A stretch of DNA of 59,215 nucleotides from JAISGQ01 sp964500965 (GTDB lineage: Bacteria > Bacillota > Clostridia > Oscillospirales > Acutalibacteraceae), in assembly GCA_964500965.1 (NCBI GenBank), contig CAZCQZ010000008.1, positions 1 through 59,215 of the forward strand, in the 5' to 3' direction. Below are positions 25,370 to 33,915 of the stretch, in pieces. A program made the position numbers and the translations under genes. A model generated the notes under the pieces. It was not told the origin of the DNA. It saw only the letters and a program-made list of their open reading frames with translations, and did not search any database. Numbering within the stretch: position 1 is the stretch's first letter; each line of letters begins with the position of its first letter.

Positions 25370-26305
25370 ATGAATAAACAGGTAAAATCGAGATATAATG
25401 TCACTCGGCGTGTTTTGCTGTTCTGGACGCTCTTTATCGGCATCGGCGCTGTGGGCGGTGCTGTTTGTATGCTTTCGGATCCTACCGGCAAAACCGTGGG
25501 CATGGACGCAATGCTTCCTTATTTTAAAGCTCTCCCCTTTGCGGATATTTTGTTTTGCGATTTTACGTTTTCAGGCTGGGCACTGCTCATCGTTAACGGC
25601 TTGACCAATTTGACAGCATCGGTTTTTCTTTTCGCAAGGAAAAAGTCCGGCTCTGTCTTAGGCTGTATATTCGGCATTACTCTCATGCTGTGGATATGCA
25701 TTCAGTTCTATATGTTCCCATTAAATTTTATGTCAACCGCATATTTTATTTTCGGATTTTGCCAGGCAGTTACAGGCTATGCCGCATATGTGTTTCAAAG
25801 GCAGGAATCTTTCACCGTCGAGCCTGCCGACTACCCGAATATCGGCACGAATCAAAAACAGCTTGTGGTGTATTTCTCACGCATGGGCTATGTGAAAAAG
25901 CAGGCTTATATCGAAGCAAACCGCACAGGTGCCTGTATTTACGAAATACGCTCAACGGAAAACACCGCCGGTACGTTGGGCTTCTGGTGGTGCGGTCGCT
26001 ACGGTATGCACAAATGGCCAATGCCTATTGAGCCGATAAGCATTGACCTTTCTTCCTTTGAACATATTACCGTGTGCTCTCCTATCTGGGTGTTTTCCCT
26101 TGCCGCTCCCATTCGCGGCTTTTGCAAAGCGGCGGCAGGAAAAATCAAAGAGGTTGACTACATTCTTGTACATCACACAGGTGGCAAATACGAAAATGCC
26201 GCAAAGGAAGCCGATAAGCTTCTGGGTCTTACCCACACGCGCCTTTGCAATATTCAATGCAGAAAAGGCGTTTATAAACACCTCTGCGAAGTAACAAAAA
26301 AATGA
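25370..26305 (+). CDS. Membrane protein fused to a C-terminal flavodoxin-like domain
   Basis: A 311-residue two-domain protein. Residues 1 to about 145 have four hydrophobic helices (about 14-34, 62-82, 88-108, 118-138). After a linker, residues about 160-311 resemble a flavodoxin: LVVYFSRMGYVKKQAY at the position of the FMN phosphate loop, HITVCSPIWVFSLAAPIRGF at the 50s-90s FMN loops, and YILVHHTGGKYENAA. The phosphate loop lacks the usual TxTGxT Ser/Thr pattern, so FMN binding is uncertain. The pairing of a four-helix membrane unit with a flavodoxin suggests membrane-linked electron transfer, as inference. GGAGGG precedes the start. Confidence 0.8.
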   Translation: MNKQVKSRYNVTRRVLLFWTLFIGIGAVGGAVCMLSDPTGKTVGMDAMLPYFKALPFADILFCDFTFSGWALLIVNGLTNLTASVFLFARKKSGSVLGCIFGITLMLWICIQFYMFPLNFMSTAYFIFGFCQAVTGYAAYVFQRQESFTVEPADYPNIGTNQKQLVVYFSRMGYVKKQAYIEANRTGACIYEIRSTENTAGTLGFWWCGRYGMHKWPMPIEPISIDLSSFEHITVCSPIWVFSLAAPIRGFCKAAAGKIKEVDYILVHHTGGKYENAAKEADKLLGLTHTRLCNIQCRKGVYKHLCEVTKK

Positions 26306-26320
26306 TTTTAGCAATGCACG

Positions 26321-27040
26321 CTAAATAACCCGTTGGTCGTATTTGCCGACTATGCCCTTTGCCCACTTCATTTCGGATTCGGTTGGGCTCGGAGTGTTGT
26401 AAAGCTCGTATACTTCACAGCTTTGTTTCCACTTATACTCTCCCATTTTATGAAACGGCAGCAGGTTTATCTGCTCGATACAGCTATATTTGCACAGCAG
26501 CTTTCCCAAATCGGAAAGCTGCTTTTCATTTAACGTGTAGCCCTTTAAAACAACATGGCGTATCCACACTTTTTTGCTCTGTACCTCACAATAATCCAAA
26601 AGCTCTATGGCGTTTCGGTTGCCAATTCCGGTTAGTTTTTCGCAAATTTCGGAATCGGAAGATTTAATGTCAAGGAGAATCAAGTCTGCTTTGTCAACTG
26701 CCGCCGAACATTTTGACAGCGGAACTGCTCCGGAGGTGTCAATGACCATGTGAAGTCTTTCGGCCTTACACCTTTTAATAACCTCAGTGCAAAATTCAGG
26801 TTGCATCAACGGCTCTCCGCCTGACAGCGTTACGCCGTTTATAAAGCTTTTGCATCTCAATATCCGCTCGGTCAATTCATTTGCAGAACATTCCGTGCCG
26901 CCCCCTGCACTCCACGAATCTACGTTGTGACAGTACTTGCATTTCAGCAGACACCCCTGTAAAAAAACCACGTACCTTACACCCGGACCGTCAAGGGTGC
27001 TGAAGCTTTCCTCCGAGTGTATTCTTCCGGTTATGCTCAT
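26321..27040 (-). CDS. pflA: Pyruvate formate-lyase activating enzyme
   Basis: A 239-residue radical SAM enzyme that installs the glycyl radical on PflB. The cluster motif is CLLKCKYC (CxxxCxxC) after RYVVFLQG, followed by TLSGGEPLMQPEF and the LLDIKSSD and VIRHVVLKGY-type segments of PFL activases. ATG at 27040 shares its A with the TGA stop of pflB, so the genes are coupled; a TTG one codon earlier is less likely. No own ribosome site is evident, consistent with reinitiation. Confidence 0.94.
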   Translation of the reverse strand: MSITGRIHSEESFSTLDGPGVRYVVFLQGCLLKCKYCHNVDSWSAGGGTECSANELTERILRCKSFINGVTLSGGEPLMQPEFCTEVIKRCKAERLHMVIDTSGAVPLSKCSAAVDKADLILLDIKSSDSEICEKLTGIGNRNAIELLDYCEVQSKKVWIRHVVLKGYTLNEKQLSDLGKLLCKYSCIEQINLLPFHKMGEYKWKQSCEVYELYNTPSPTESEMKWAKGIVGKYDQRVI

Positions 27041-29211
27041 CAAAAGCGAGTGTGAAAGGTACGGCTGATAACGTCCTGCTGCTGTTCTCTTGTAAGCCTG
27101 ATAAAATTCACCGCATATCCCGAAACGCGAATTGTAAGCTGAGGATATTTTTCCGGGTGCTCCATAGCATCCTCCAATACTTCCTTTCGTATAACATTTA
27201 CGTTGATATGGTGTCCTTTTTCTTTAAAGTAGCCGTCCAGCAGGGTCTTCAAATTATCCTTGCGCATTTCTTCCTCTGTGCCCAACGCCTGCGGCACAAT
27301 TGAAAACGTATAGCTGATTCCGTCCTCGGCAAAATCATAAGGCAACTGTGCAACGCTCATCATAGACGCTATACTGCCCTGTCTGTCTCTGCCGTGCATT
27401 GGATTTGCGCCCGGTGCAAAAGGCTCTCCTTTTTTTCGTCCGTCCGGTGTTGCACCCGTTTTCTTGCCGTAAACCACATTTGAGGTTATTGTCAGCACCG
27501 ATAACGTGGGCTTTGCGTTTCTGTAGGTCTTTTGCTCTCTTATATGCTGCATAAACCGCTTAACAAGCTGATTTGCTATATCGTCCGCTCTCCTGTCGTT
27601 ATTTCCGAATGTCGGTGGTGTGCCTGTTACCTCAAAATCCACGCACAGCCCGTTTTCACTGCGCCTTGGACGTACTTCGGCATATTTAATCGCCGCCAGC
27701 GAATCCGCAGTCACGGAAAGTCCTGCAATTCCACAGGCAAAGGTGCGCACTATATCACTGTCGTGCAACGCCATTTGCAGACTTTCGTAGCAATATTTAT
27801 CGTGCATATAATGCACGCAATTTAATGCGCCTACATACACCCTCGCAAGCCACGAGCAAACTCTGTCAAAATTTCCCACGACCTCATCAAAGCACAGCTT
27901 TTCACCCTTGCAGGGCTCTATTCCCTCTATTATTAAATCTCCCGATATTTCATCTCTGCCGCCGTTTATCGCATAAAGCAACGCCTTTGCAAGATTTGCC
28001 CTTGCTCCGAAAAACTGCATCTGTTTCCCTACTTTCATTGCGGAAACACAGCAGGCTATGGCGTAATCATCACCGAATTTCTTACGCATTAGCATGTCTG
28101 ATTCATACTGTATTGACGATGTTTCTATGCTCATCTTACAGCAATACAGCTTAAAGTTTTGCGGCAGTGCATTATCCCACAGCACCGTCATATTCGGTTC
28201 GGGAGCTGCGCCCAGGTTACTGAGAGTATGCAGAAAACGGTAGCTCATCTTCGTTACCATGTGCCTGCCGTCATTGCACATTCCGCCTATTGCCTCCGTG
28301 ACCCATGTGGGGTCTCCCGAAAAAAGCTCATCGTATTCGGGAGTACGCAAAAAGCGTATCATTCTCAGCTTCATTACGAAATGGTCGGTAAGCTCCTGTA
28401 TCTGCGCTTCATTCATTTTGCCGCTTTGCAAATCCCGCTCGGCGTAAATATCGAGAAAGGTAGATACTCTGCCAAGGCTCATTGCCGCGCCGTTTTGCTG
28501 CTTTGTGGCGGCAAGATATGCAAAATACAGCCATTGAAACGCCTCTTTTGTGTTTTCCGCCGGACGCGTTATATCAAAACCGTAGCTTTCCGCCAGCCTT
28601 TTAAGCTTTTCCAGTGCCCGTATCTGCTCCCTTATTTCCTCTCTGTGCCTTATATTTCTTTCATCAAGAGGTTTTTCGTCATTTTTCAATTCCTGCTTTT
28701 TTTCTTCGATAAGCGCATTAACTCCGTACAGCGGTACTCGCCTGTAATCACCGATTATTCTGCCCCTGCCGTAGGAATCCGGCAAACCGGTGATTATTCC
28801 CGAATGGCGTGCCTTGCGTATTTCCTCCGTATAAGCATCAAAAACGCCGTCATTGTGGGTCTTTCTGTAGCCGAATATATCCTCCACCCGTTCGGGAAGC
28901 TTCTCGCCGTAAGCCGTAAGGCTTTTCCGCACCGTTCGTATACCTCCGAAAGGCAAAATTGCCCGGCGCAACGGTGCATCGGTTTGCAATCCGACTATCT
29001 GCTCATCCTCTTTTTCAATATATCCCGGAGCGTATGCATCAATATCGGATATTGTTGCGCTGTCAATGCTCAGCACACCGCCGTTTTCACGCTCTTTTTT
29101 CATAAGCTCGCTGACCTTATTCCACAGCCGCTTTGTTCTCTCCGTCGCAGGCTGTAAAAAGCTTTCGTCTCCGTCATACGGTGTGTAGTTTTCCGCTATG
29201 AAATCGCGCAC
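27040..29211 (-). CDS. pflB: Pyruvate formate-lyase (formate C-acetyltransferase)
   Basis: A 723-residue glycyl-radical enzyme converting pyruvate and CoA to acetyl-CoA and formate. The active-site pair is in IACCVSAMKVGK, and the radical glycine is Gly698 in IRVSGYAVNF, 25 residues from the C-terminus. The annotated start is a GTG (29211) with no nearby ribosome site. The first residues RDFIAENYTPYDGDESFL align with E. coli PflB from its VNVRDFI onward, so about 20 N-terminal residues usual in the family are missing or translation starts upstream at a rare codon: in-frame ATT codons follow GGAGGG and no in-frame ATG exists. It is upstream of pflA and just behind the helicase-loader terminator. 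Confidence 0.93.
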   Translation of the reverse strand: MRDFIAENYTPYDGDESFLQPATERTKRLWNKVSELMKKERENGGVLSIDSATISDIDAYAPGYIEKEDEQIVGLQTDAPLRRAILPFGGIRTVRKSLTAYGEKLPERVEDIFGYRKTHNDGVFDAYTEEIRKARHSGIITGLPDSYGRGRIIGDYRRVPLYGVNALIEEKKQELKNDEKPLDERNIRHREEIREQIRALEKLKRLAESYGFDITRPAENTKEAFQWLYFAYLAATKQQNGAAMSLGRVSTFLDIYAERDLQSGKMNEAQIQELTDHFVMKLRMIRFLRTPEYDELFSGDPTWVTEAIGGMCNDGRHMVTKMSYRFLHTLSNLGAAPEPNMTVLWDNALPQNFKLYCCKMSIETSSIQYESDMLMRKKFGDDYAIACCVSAMKVGKQMQFFGARANLAKALLYAINGGRDEISGDLIIEGIEPCKGEKLCFDEVVGNFDRVCSWLARVYVGALNCVHYMHDKYCYESLQMALHDSDIVRTFACGIAGLSVTADSLAAIKYAEVRPRRSENGLCVDFEVTGTPPTFGNNDRRADDIANQLVKRFMQHIREQKTYRNAKPTLSVLTITSNVVYGKKTGATPDGRKKGEPFAPGANPMHGRDRQGSIASMMSVAQLPYDFAEDGISYTFSIVPQALGTEEEMRKDNLKTLLDGYFKEKGHHINVNVIRKEVLEDAMEHPEKYPQLTIRVSGYAVNFIRLTREQQQDVISRTFHTRF

Positions 29212-29221
29212 GTTGATTTTT

Positions 29222-29273
29222 AAAATAATAATCCCTCCAAGGTAAGCTTTTACAGTAGTTTACCTCGGAGGGA
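29222..29273 (-). terminator. Intrinsic terminator after the helicase loader
   Basis: Arms TCCCTCCAAGGTAA (29232-29245) and TTACCTCGGAGGGA (29260-29273) pair with one mismatch, followed on the minus strand by TTATTATTTT. It also forms the immediate 5' leader of pflB. Confidence 0.85.
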
Positions 29274-29278
29274 CTGTT

Positions 29279-30298
29279 TTATCCGTCTTTTTTTGCTATT
29301 CTCAGCTTGATTCTTACATCACCGCCAATAAACTGGTAACGTCTGTAGCTTCCGTATATTCGCGATGTTATTCTTTCGGTGTAGCGTTTTTCCAAATCAT
29401 CAAATTTCAGATTTGTGCTGATTATTGTAGGTTTGCCGGTACAAAGCCGTGTATCAATCAGGTCGTGAAGCACAGCAACGGTAAACGCCGTTGAAAACTC
29501 AACACCTAAATCGTCCAATATCAGCAAATCGCAGGACTTGCAAAGCTCAAGTGTATCGCCGTCCGTTGCGGCTCTGCCGAAATGCTCCGCTTCTATTCTT
29601 GCAAGAAAGCTCTGAGCTGTTCCGTACAAAACACCGTAGCCCTTGTCAATTGCCGCTTTTGCTATGGCAAGAGAGAGATGGGTTTTGCCCAGACCTACTC
29701 CGCCCTGAAAAAGTAAATTGTCCGATTTCAGAGAAAAATTATCCGCATATTCAACGCATCGGCGGTAAATTCCCGACATTAGCCTGCGCGGTGATATTCC
29801 GTTTGCGCCGGCTTCTTCCGGGTAGTGGTTAATATCAAAGGTATCAAAAGTACACAAGGACAATGGGGTAATGCTGTTGAGCTTTTCGTATCTGATTTTT
29901 TTAATAAGCTCATTCATGCAGTCGCACATTTTGCCGTCAACAAATCCGGTATCGAAGCACTTTCCACACGCGTAAACAGGCTCAAGAGAATCTATTCCGT
30001 TTTCGTCAAGCAGCTCCCTCATTCTTTTCTGATGGGCAAGGTTATTGTCTGCAAGCTCGGACATCGCCGCATCTATATCCACGCCCTCTGTCAGCAGTGC
30101 TTTCGCAACCATTACCGAGGTCTTTGCAATGGCTTTTTCGTGCTCCGCATATTCCGGCACAGCCTTTACAAATGCGTCCCGTTTTTCCTGTGCTTTTTCT
30201 TTCGCGCTTTCACGCCGTTTTTTTATTATGTTTAACGCTTCCTTATAGGAAGCCGCATCTATACTCATTTGGATTTCAGTCCTTTTTTCAGTTTTCAC
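29279..30298 (-). CDS. dnaI: DnaI/DnaC-like helicase loader ATPase
   Basis: A 339-residue AAA+ protein that loads the replicative helicase. The N-terminal ~120 residues are helical with a Cys cluster (CGKCFDTGF and CDCMNEL) like the zinc-binding helicase-contact region of DnaI. The ATPase domain has Walker A GGVGLGKTHLS, Walker B LLILDDLGVEF and sensor ISTNLKFDDL. The GTG at 30298 overlaps the DnaD gene stop as GTGA; an internal ATG at 30268 behind AAAAGGAC is an equally credible start. It forms an operon with the DnaD-domain gene, matching the dnaB/dnaD-dnaI primosome pair of Firmicutes. Confidence 0.88.
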   Translation of the reverse strand: MKTEKRTEIQMSIDAASYKEALNIIKKRRESAKEKAQEKRDAFVKAVPEYAEHEKAIAKTSVMVAKALLTEGVDIDAAMSELADNNLAHQKRMRELLDENGIDSLEPVYACGKCFDTGFVDGKMCDCMNELIKKIRYEKLNSITPLSLCTFDTFDINHYPEEAGANGISPRRLMSGIYRRCVEYADNFSLKSDNLLFQGGVGLGKTHLSLAIAKAAIDKGYGVLYGTAQSFLARIEAEHFGRAATDGDTLELCKSCDLLILDDLGVEFSTAFTVAVLHDLIDTRLCTGKPTIISTNLKFDDLEKRYTERITSRIYGSYRRYQFIGGDVRIKLRIAKKDG

Positions 30299-31299
30299 TC
30301 GTCCAGCTCATCAAGCATTTCATTCCATAAAATCTGTTCGATTTCGCTCTTATCGTATGTAGGCTCAAATCTTCCGCCTGAACTTTTTTCCTCTGCGTTC
30401 TTTTCCTCATACTTTCTGAGCGTTTCCAACGTAACAATGTCGTTTTCATGCCATTTTTTCATTATTCCGTTCATATATGAAAAGCTTAGCTTGCCCTTTT
30501 GGTTTATGCAACGCTCGTAAGCTTCGTTTATAAGTCCGTCGGGCATTTTCCACTCATTTACCCATTGACTGCTGAAAGCTTCCTCTTTTGCCGACGGCTT
30601 TGCGCGGTCAATTTCCAAAAGCGATGACACCTTTCTCCACGCCGCTCGCGAATCCGCCTTGCCGCGCACCTTGGCTTCCGCTTTTTCCATTGTGTCTATA
30701 CCCTCGTCAATCCAGCCCAATCCCGTGGTTTCTATATATGAGGACGACAAAGAGCCTGCCGTTTTACAGTAATGCAATAACATTGGTACAAGTTTCGCAT
30801 TGAACCCGTACCAGTGAGTTAAAGTTACATACAATGAAATTTCTCTGTGCGTCAGTTGCTTGTTAAGTATTGCTTCTACTGCCAGAAGCATTTCTTCAAT
30901 TGACTTATCCTTTGCCATTATTTCTGCGCATTCGTCAAAATTATAACTGATACGTTCCTTTTTCTGCTTTTTAGGCACAGGCGGTGTTTTTATCTCCGGC
31001 ACGCTTTCCGCTTGCGGTTCTTTTTCTTCCCGAACAATCTCCGCCGGGGCTAAAAACTCACCTTTGCGGCAAAGAACACCGCAGGTTATCCAGTAGCCCA
31101 GCGCATCGGAAACATCTTCCTTTGAAAGAGAGAGCAGTTTTGAAAGCTCGTCATCGTCAATTTCTTTTCCCGAATGGCGCAGAATATACAGGAGCACCTT
31201 TAATGATGCCGCGCCTGCAAGCTTTATATGCTCGTCCACAACGCTTGACGGAACGGCAAACACCGAATTCCAGCAGCCGAGATTTACACAATATTTCAC
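30295..31299 (-). CDS. DnaD-domain primosomal protein
   Basis: A 334-residue replication-initiation protein of the DnaB/DnaD (Firmicutes) superfamily. An N-terminal winged-helix-like region (residues about 20-85; KVLLYILRHSGKEIDDDELSK) precedes a linker and two DnaB_2/DDBH2 helical domains: about 120-205, with LNKQLTHREISLYVTLTHW and GWIDEGIDTMEKAE, and about 235-300, with LINEAYERCINQKGKLSFSYMNGIMKKWHEN, whose end is the YxxxIxxxW signature of the family. It probably binds DNA and hands on the helicase with the DnaI-like neighbour. Confidence 0.9.
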   Translation of the reverse strand: MKYCVNLGCWNSVFAVPSSVVDEHIKLAGAASLKVLLYILRHSGKEIDDDELSKLLSLSKEDVSDALGYWITCGVLCRKGEFLAPAEIVREEKEPQAESVPEIKTPPVPKKQKKERISYNFDECAEIMAKDKSIEEMLLAVEAILNKQLTHREISLYVTLTHWYGFNAKLVPMLLHYCKTAGSLSSSYIETTGLGWIDEGIDTMEKAEAKVRGKADSRAAWRKVSSLLEIDRAKPSAKEEAFSSQWVNEWKMPDGLINEAYERCINQKGKLSFSYMNGIMKKWHENDIVTLETLRKYEEKNAEEKSSGGRFEPTYDKSEIEQILWNEMLDELDE

Positions 31300-31339
31300 G
31301 GTATTTCACCCTTTCCGTTTTTATTCGCCGTTGTTTTCA

Positions 31340-31369
31340 AGTATAGCATAAAACTATACTTACACTCAA
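31340..31369 (-). promoter_or_regulatory. Promoter with inverted repeat upstream of the DnaD gene
   Basis: Minus-strand TTGAGT (31369-31364), 18 bases, TATACT (31345-31340). A perfect inverted repeat AGTATAG/CTATACT (31340-31346 and 31354-31360) overlaps the -10 and could be an operator. Confidence 0.6.
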
Positions 31370-31473
31370 CATTTTTTTGATTTTATGTAGAAAAAAATAA
31401 TTATATAAGCTATAATAAAAAAGCCAACCATTTTGTTTATCTGAGTGTTAATAATTATGAGGGGGTTCTTAAT

Positions 31474-32013
31474 GTGGAATCTCACGAATTTGATATATTG
31501 ATAACGCGTGTTGCAACGGGAGATACCGACAGCCTTGAGCAGTTATATAATGCCTGTGCAAAGGGCGTTTATGCGCTTGCTTACTCCTTTGTGAAGAATC
31601 ACGCCGTTGCCGAGGACATCATGCAGGATACCTTTGTACGTGTGTGGTCCTCCGCTGCCGATTTTAATTCTGTTGGGAGCGGCAAAGCGTGGATTTACCG
31701 CATTGCGCGAAATCTTTCAATCAACGCGGTCACAAGAAACCGTGCCGACAGTCTTGATGCTCTTACCGAGAAAAACGGCGACAGGCTTGCCGATGACACT
31801 TCTGCCGAGGACACCGCTGTTAACAGTCATGCAATCGACCGCGCTATTGCCGCTCTTTCAAGCAAGGAACGGGAAGTTATAATTCTTCACTCCATAAGCG
31901 GATTCACTCTTTACGAAATTGCTTCACTGCTTTCCGTTCCCATTGGTACGATTAAGTGGCGGCACGCTCAGGCATTGAAAAAGCTCCGTTCGCTTTTATC
32001 CGATAAAATATAG
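31474..32013 (+). CDS. ECF-like sigma-70 family RNA polymerase sigma factor
   Basis: A 179-residue sigma factor with only regions 2 and 4. Region 2 runs from about residue 22 to 90 (YNACAKGVYALAYSFVKNHAVAEDIMQDTFVRVW, then AWIYRIARNLSIN); region 4 is about 118-172 (LSSKEREVIILHSISGFTLYEIASLL and GTIKWRHAQALKKLR). The GTG start at 31474 has GAGGGGG eight bases upstream. A single-pass membrane protein follows 16 bases later and is the presumed anti-sigma partner. The controlled genes are unknown. Confidence 0.92.
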   Translation: MESHEFDILITRVATGDTDSLEQLYNACAKGVYALAYSFVKNHAVAEDIMQDTFVRVWSSAADFNSVGSGKAWIYRIARNLSINAVTRNRADSLDALTEKNGDRLADDTSAEDTAVNSHAIDRAIAALSSKEREVIILHSISGFTLYEIASLLSVPIGTIKWRHAQALKKLRSLLSDKI

Positions 32014-32029
32014 AAAGGAAGGTGCATTT

Positions 32030-32497
32030 ATGAACGACAATGATATTTACGAGCTTTTGTCCGAAAGCTTTGACGACAAGATTAAGCCGAATTTTGAAGA
32101 TGTTAAGAACCGTATTGCAAAGCTCTCCGAGCAGGAAAACAATGCCGTTATTCCCTCTGCACCTTTCAAACAGAGCAAAATGAAAATCGCGTTTTCGATT
32201 GCCGCCGCTGCCTGTCTGGTGCTGGTTTGCGGTATATCATCGGTAATGATTGCCGCTAACTCCGGCAAAAACGAATCAGAGACAGCTCCCGAATTTTCCG
32301 CTGCCACAGCCGAATACGATGGGATAAACGGTGATTTCGACGATGCTTACACAGCTTCCGAGCAAAACGAGGCAATGAAATTCGGTATTTCTCGCGATGA
32401 AACCTCGGAGAATTGCGACGATTGTTGTGCGGAAAGTATTGAAGTATCCGATTCCGATATTACTACTGACAGCGTTTCCGAATCCGATGTGCAATAA
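32030..32497 (+). CDS. Putative membrane anti-sigma factor
   Basis: A 155-residue protein with a cytosolic N-terminus (residues 1 to about 52, helical, FDDKIKPNFEDVKNRIAKL), one TM helix (about 53-75) and an acidic external tail rich in Ser, Asp, Glu and Thr. It lacks the HxxxCxxC zinc motif of common ZAS anti-sigma factors. The inference of anti-sigma function rests on its position 16 bases after the sigma gene and its topology. AAAGGAAGG precedes the ATG. Confidence 0.7.
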   Translation: MNDNDIYELLSESFDDKIKPNFEDVKNRIAKLSEQENNAVIPSAPFKQSKMKIAFSIAAAACLVLVCGISSVMIAANSGKNESETAPEFSAATAEYDGINGDFDDAYTASEQNEAMKFGISRDETSENCDDCCAESIEVSDSDITTDSVSESDVQ

Positions 32498-32527
32498 ATG
32501 TAATTTTTCAAAAAGTTGTGCATCATT

Positions 32528-32537
32528 TTTGCGCAAA
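32528..32537. promoter_or_regulatory. Candidate operator TTTGCGCAAA
   Basis: A perfect 10-bp palindrome just upstream of the LacI-gene -35 element; a second GCGAAAA/TCGCAAA pair flanks the core promoter. It could be an autoregulatory site for the LacI protein. Confidence 0.3.
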
Positions 32538-32540
32538 GAG

Positions 32541-32568
32541 TTGCTTTTTTTCGCAAACCGTGTATAAT
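32541..32568 (+). promoter_or_regulatory. Sigma-A-type promoter of the LacI gene
   Basis: TTGCTT (32541-32546), 16-base spacer, TATAAT (32563-32568), about 43 bases before the start codon. Confidence 0.65.
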
Positions 32569-32610
32569 AAGTGCAAATAAGCAATTGATGTGCGAAAAGG
32601 AGTCCTCAAA

Positions 32611-33609
32611 ATGGGCAACAAAGTTACAATAGAGGATATTGCTCAAATACTGGGCATTTCAAAAGCTACTGTCTCACGGGCGATTTCCGGAAAGGGACGT
32701 GTCAGCGAAGCTACACGTAAGGAAGTCATGCGCGTTATGGCAGAGCAGAATTATCAGCCTGCTTCCGTTCAGAAAGAGCCTGACTGCAAGCACAGCGGTA
32801 CTATTGCCGCCGTTATGCCGTCGGATTTCGCCAATACCAGCTCAACCTTTTTTCTCGAATGTCTCTTTTCGGTTTTCAGCACCGCTAACAACGCATCCTA
32901 TGATGTTATAATTACCAGCGATTCTTTTAACGATGTCGATTCCGTTGAGCGGCTTGTCAAAAGCGGAAAGATTGACGGTCTTATTTTCCTGCGTTCTACC
33001 GTGCTCGACAATTACGAAAAACTGTTGACCGAGTGCAACATGCCCTTTGTAATGATAGGTGCACCACCCAGACCCGACATTCATCATGTGGATAATGATA
33101 ACATAGCCGCCAGCCGTGAGCTGACCGAACACTTATTGGATATGGGCTGCAAACGCATAGCGTTTTTAGGACCGGATATAAATTCCATAGCGTTCAATCA
33201 CCGCATGAAAGGCTATGTTGAAGCCTACCGTGCGCATGATATTGAGGTTGACCCCTCTTTGATACATATGAATCTGAAAAATGAGCAGCTTGTTATTAAC
33301 GCACTGCTCAAGCTTATGAATACAAATCCTCCGGACGCGATAATTACTGCCGATGACACTCTCTGCTACTGGACACTCATGAATCTGGACGTGCTTAATA
33401 TTTCCATTCCCAATGATGTTAAAATCGCCAGCTTTAACGACAGCTCTGTGCTGTCCACCCACCAGCCGGCAATCACTGCGGTAAACGTCAATCCTCAAAG
33501 TCTCGGAGATAAGGCATGTCGCGTTTTGCTCAGACTTATCGACAATTCGGACGCGCCTCTGCACAGCTATGTTCCCTATGAAATAATTTTGCGCCGTTCA
33601 ACTCTTTAG
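32611..33609 (+). CDS. LacI-family transcriptional regulator
   Basis: A 332-residue repressor. The N-terminal helix-turn-helix VTIEDIAQILGISKATVSRAISG and hinge VSEATRKEVMRVM are standard; the rest is a periplasmic-binding-protein-like effector domain (AAVMPSDFANTSS, GLIFLRST, NDNIAASRELTEHLLDMGC, AFLGP, ASFNDSSVLS). The ATG at 32611 is chosen since AAAAGGAG lies eight bases upstream. No sugar-use operon is adjacent, so the effector and targets are unknown. Confidence 0.92.
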   Translation: MGNKVTIEDIAQILGISKATVSRAISGKGRVSEATRKEVMRVMAEQNYQPASVQKEPDCKHSGTIAAVMPSDFANTSSTFFLECLFSVFSTANNASYDVIITSDSFNDVDSVERLVKSGKIDGLIFLRSTVLDNYEKLLTECNMPFVMIGAPPRPDIHHVDNDNIAASRELTEHLLDMGCKRIAFLGPDINSIAFNHRMKGYVEAYRAHDIEVDPSLIHMNLKNEQLVINALLKLMNTNPPDAIITADDTLCYWTLMNLDVLNISIPNDVKIASFNDSSVLSTHQPAITAVNVNPQSLGDKACRVLLRLIDNSDAPLHSYVPYEIILRRSTL

Positions 33610-33656
33610 GTATATTACTCCGACCTCTGCGAAAAATATTTGCGGAGGTGCTTACA

Positions 33657-33842
33657 ATGGTTCAAAACAATTTCAACGAGCTACCTGTGGGCTTCGGAAT
33701 GGCGTTATCCCAAAACACCTGTGCCATGGAATATTTTGCCGCACTGCCGAGAAACCGCCAGCACGCGATTCTTGAGCAGGCTCGGCACGTTTCATCATCT
33801 GCGGAAATGCACAATTTCGTAAACAGTCTTAGACAGTATTAG
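33657..33842 (+). CDS. 61-residue conserved small protein
   Basis: A short soluble protein starting MVQNNFNELPVGFGMALSQN and continuing with a helical region LPRNRQHAILEQARHVSSSAEMHNFVNSL. The PxGFGMALxxN opening and the C-terminal helix pair look like a small family common in Clostridia, recalled without a database check. A strong GGAGGTG site is six bases upstream of the ATG, and a terminator follows the stop. No function is known to me. Confidence 0.8.
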   Translation: MVQNNFNELPVGFGMALSQNTCAMEYFAALPRNRQHAILEQARHVSSSAEMHNFVNSLRQY

Positions 33843-33850
33843 TATACATT

Positions 33851-33896
33851 AAAAAGACCTCCGTTGAAGAAGTGTTTTCAACGGAGGCTTTTTTAT
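33851..33896. terminator. Bidirectional intrinsic terminator
   Basis: CCTCCGTTGAA (33858-33868) and TTCAACGGAGG (33877-33887) are flanked by A5 on the left and T6 on the right, serving both the 61-residue gene and the converging sfsA. Confidence 0.92.
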
Positions 33897-33915
33897 GTTT
33901 TACTGATTCATAATG

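Noticed and set aside
28159..29157. A 332-codon plus-strand frame opposite pflB
   Set aside because: It is a shadow of the highly conserved pflB sequence; the product has no recognisable domain and no ribosome site.
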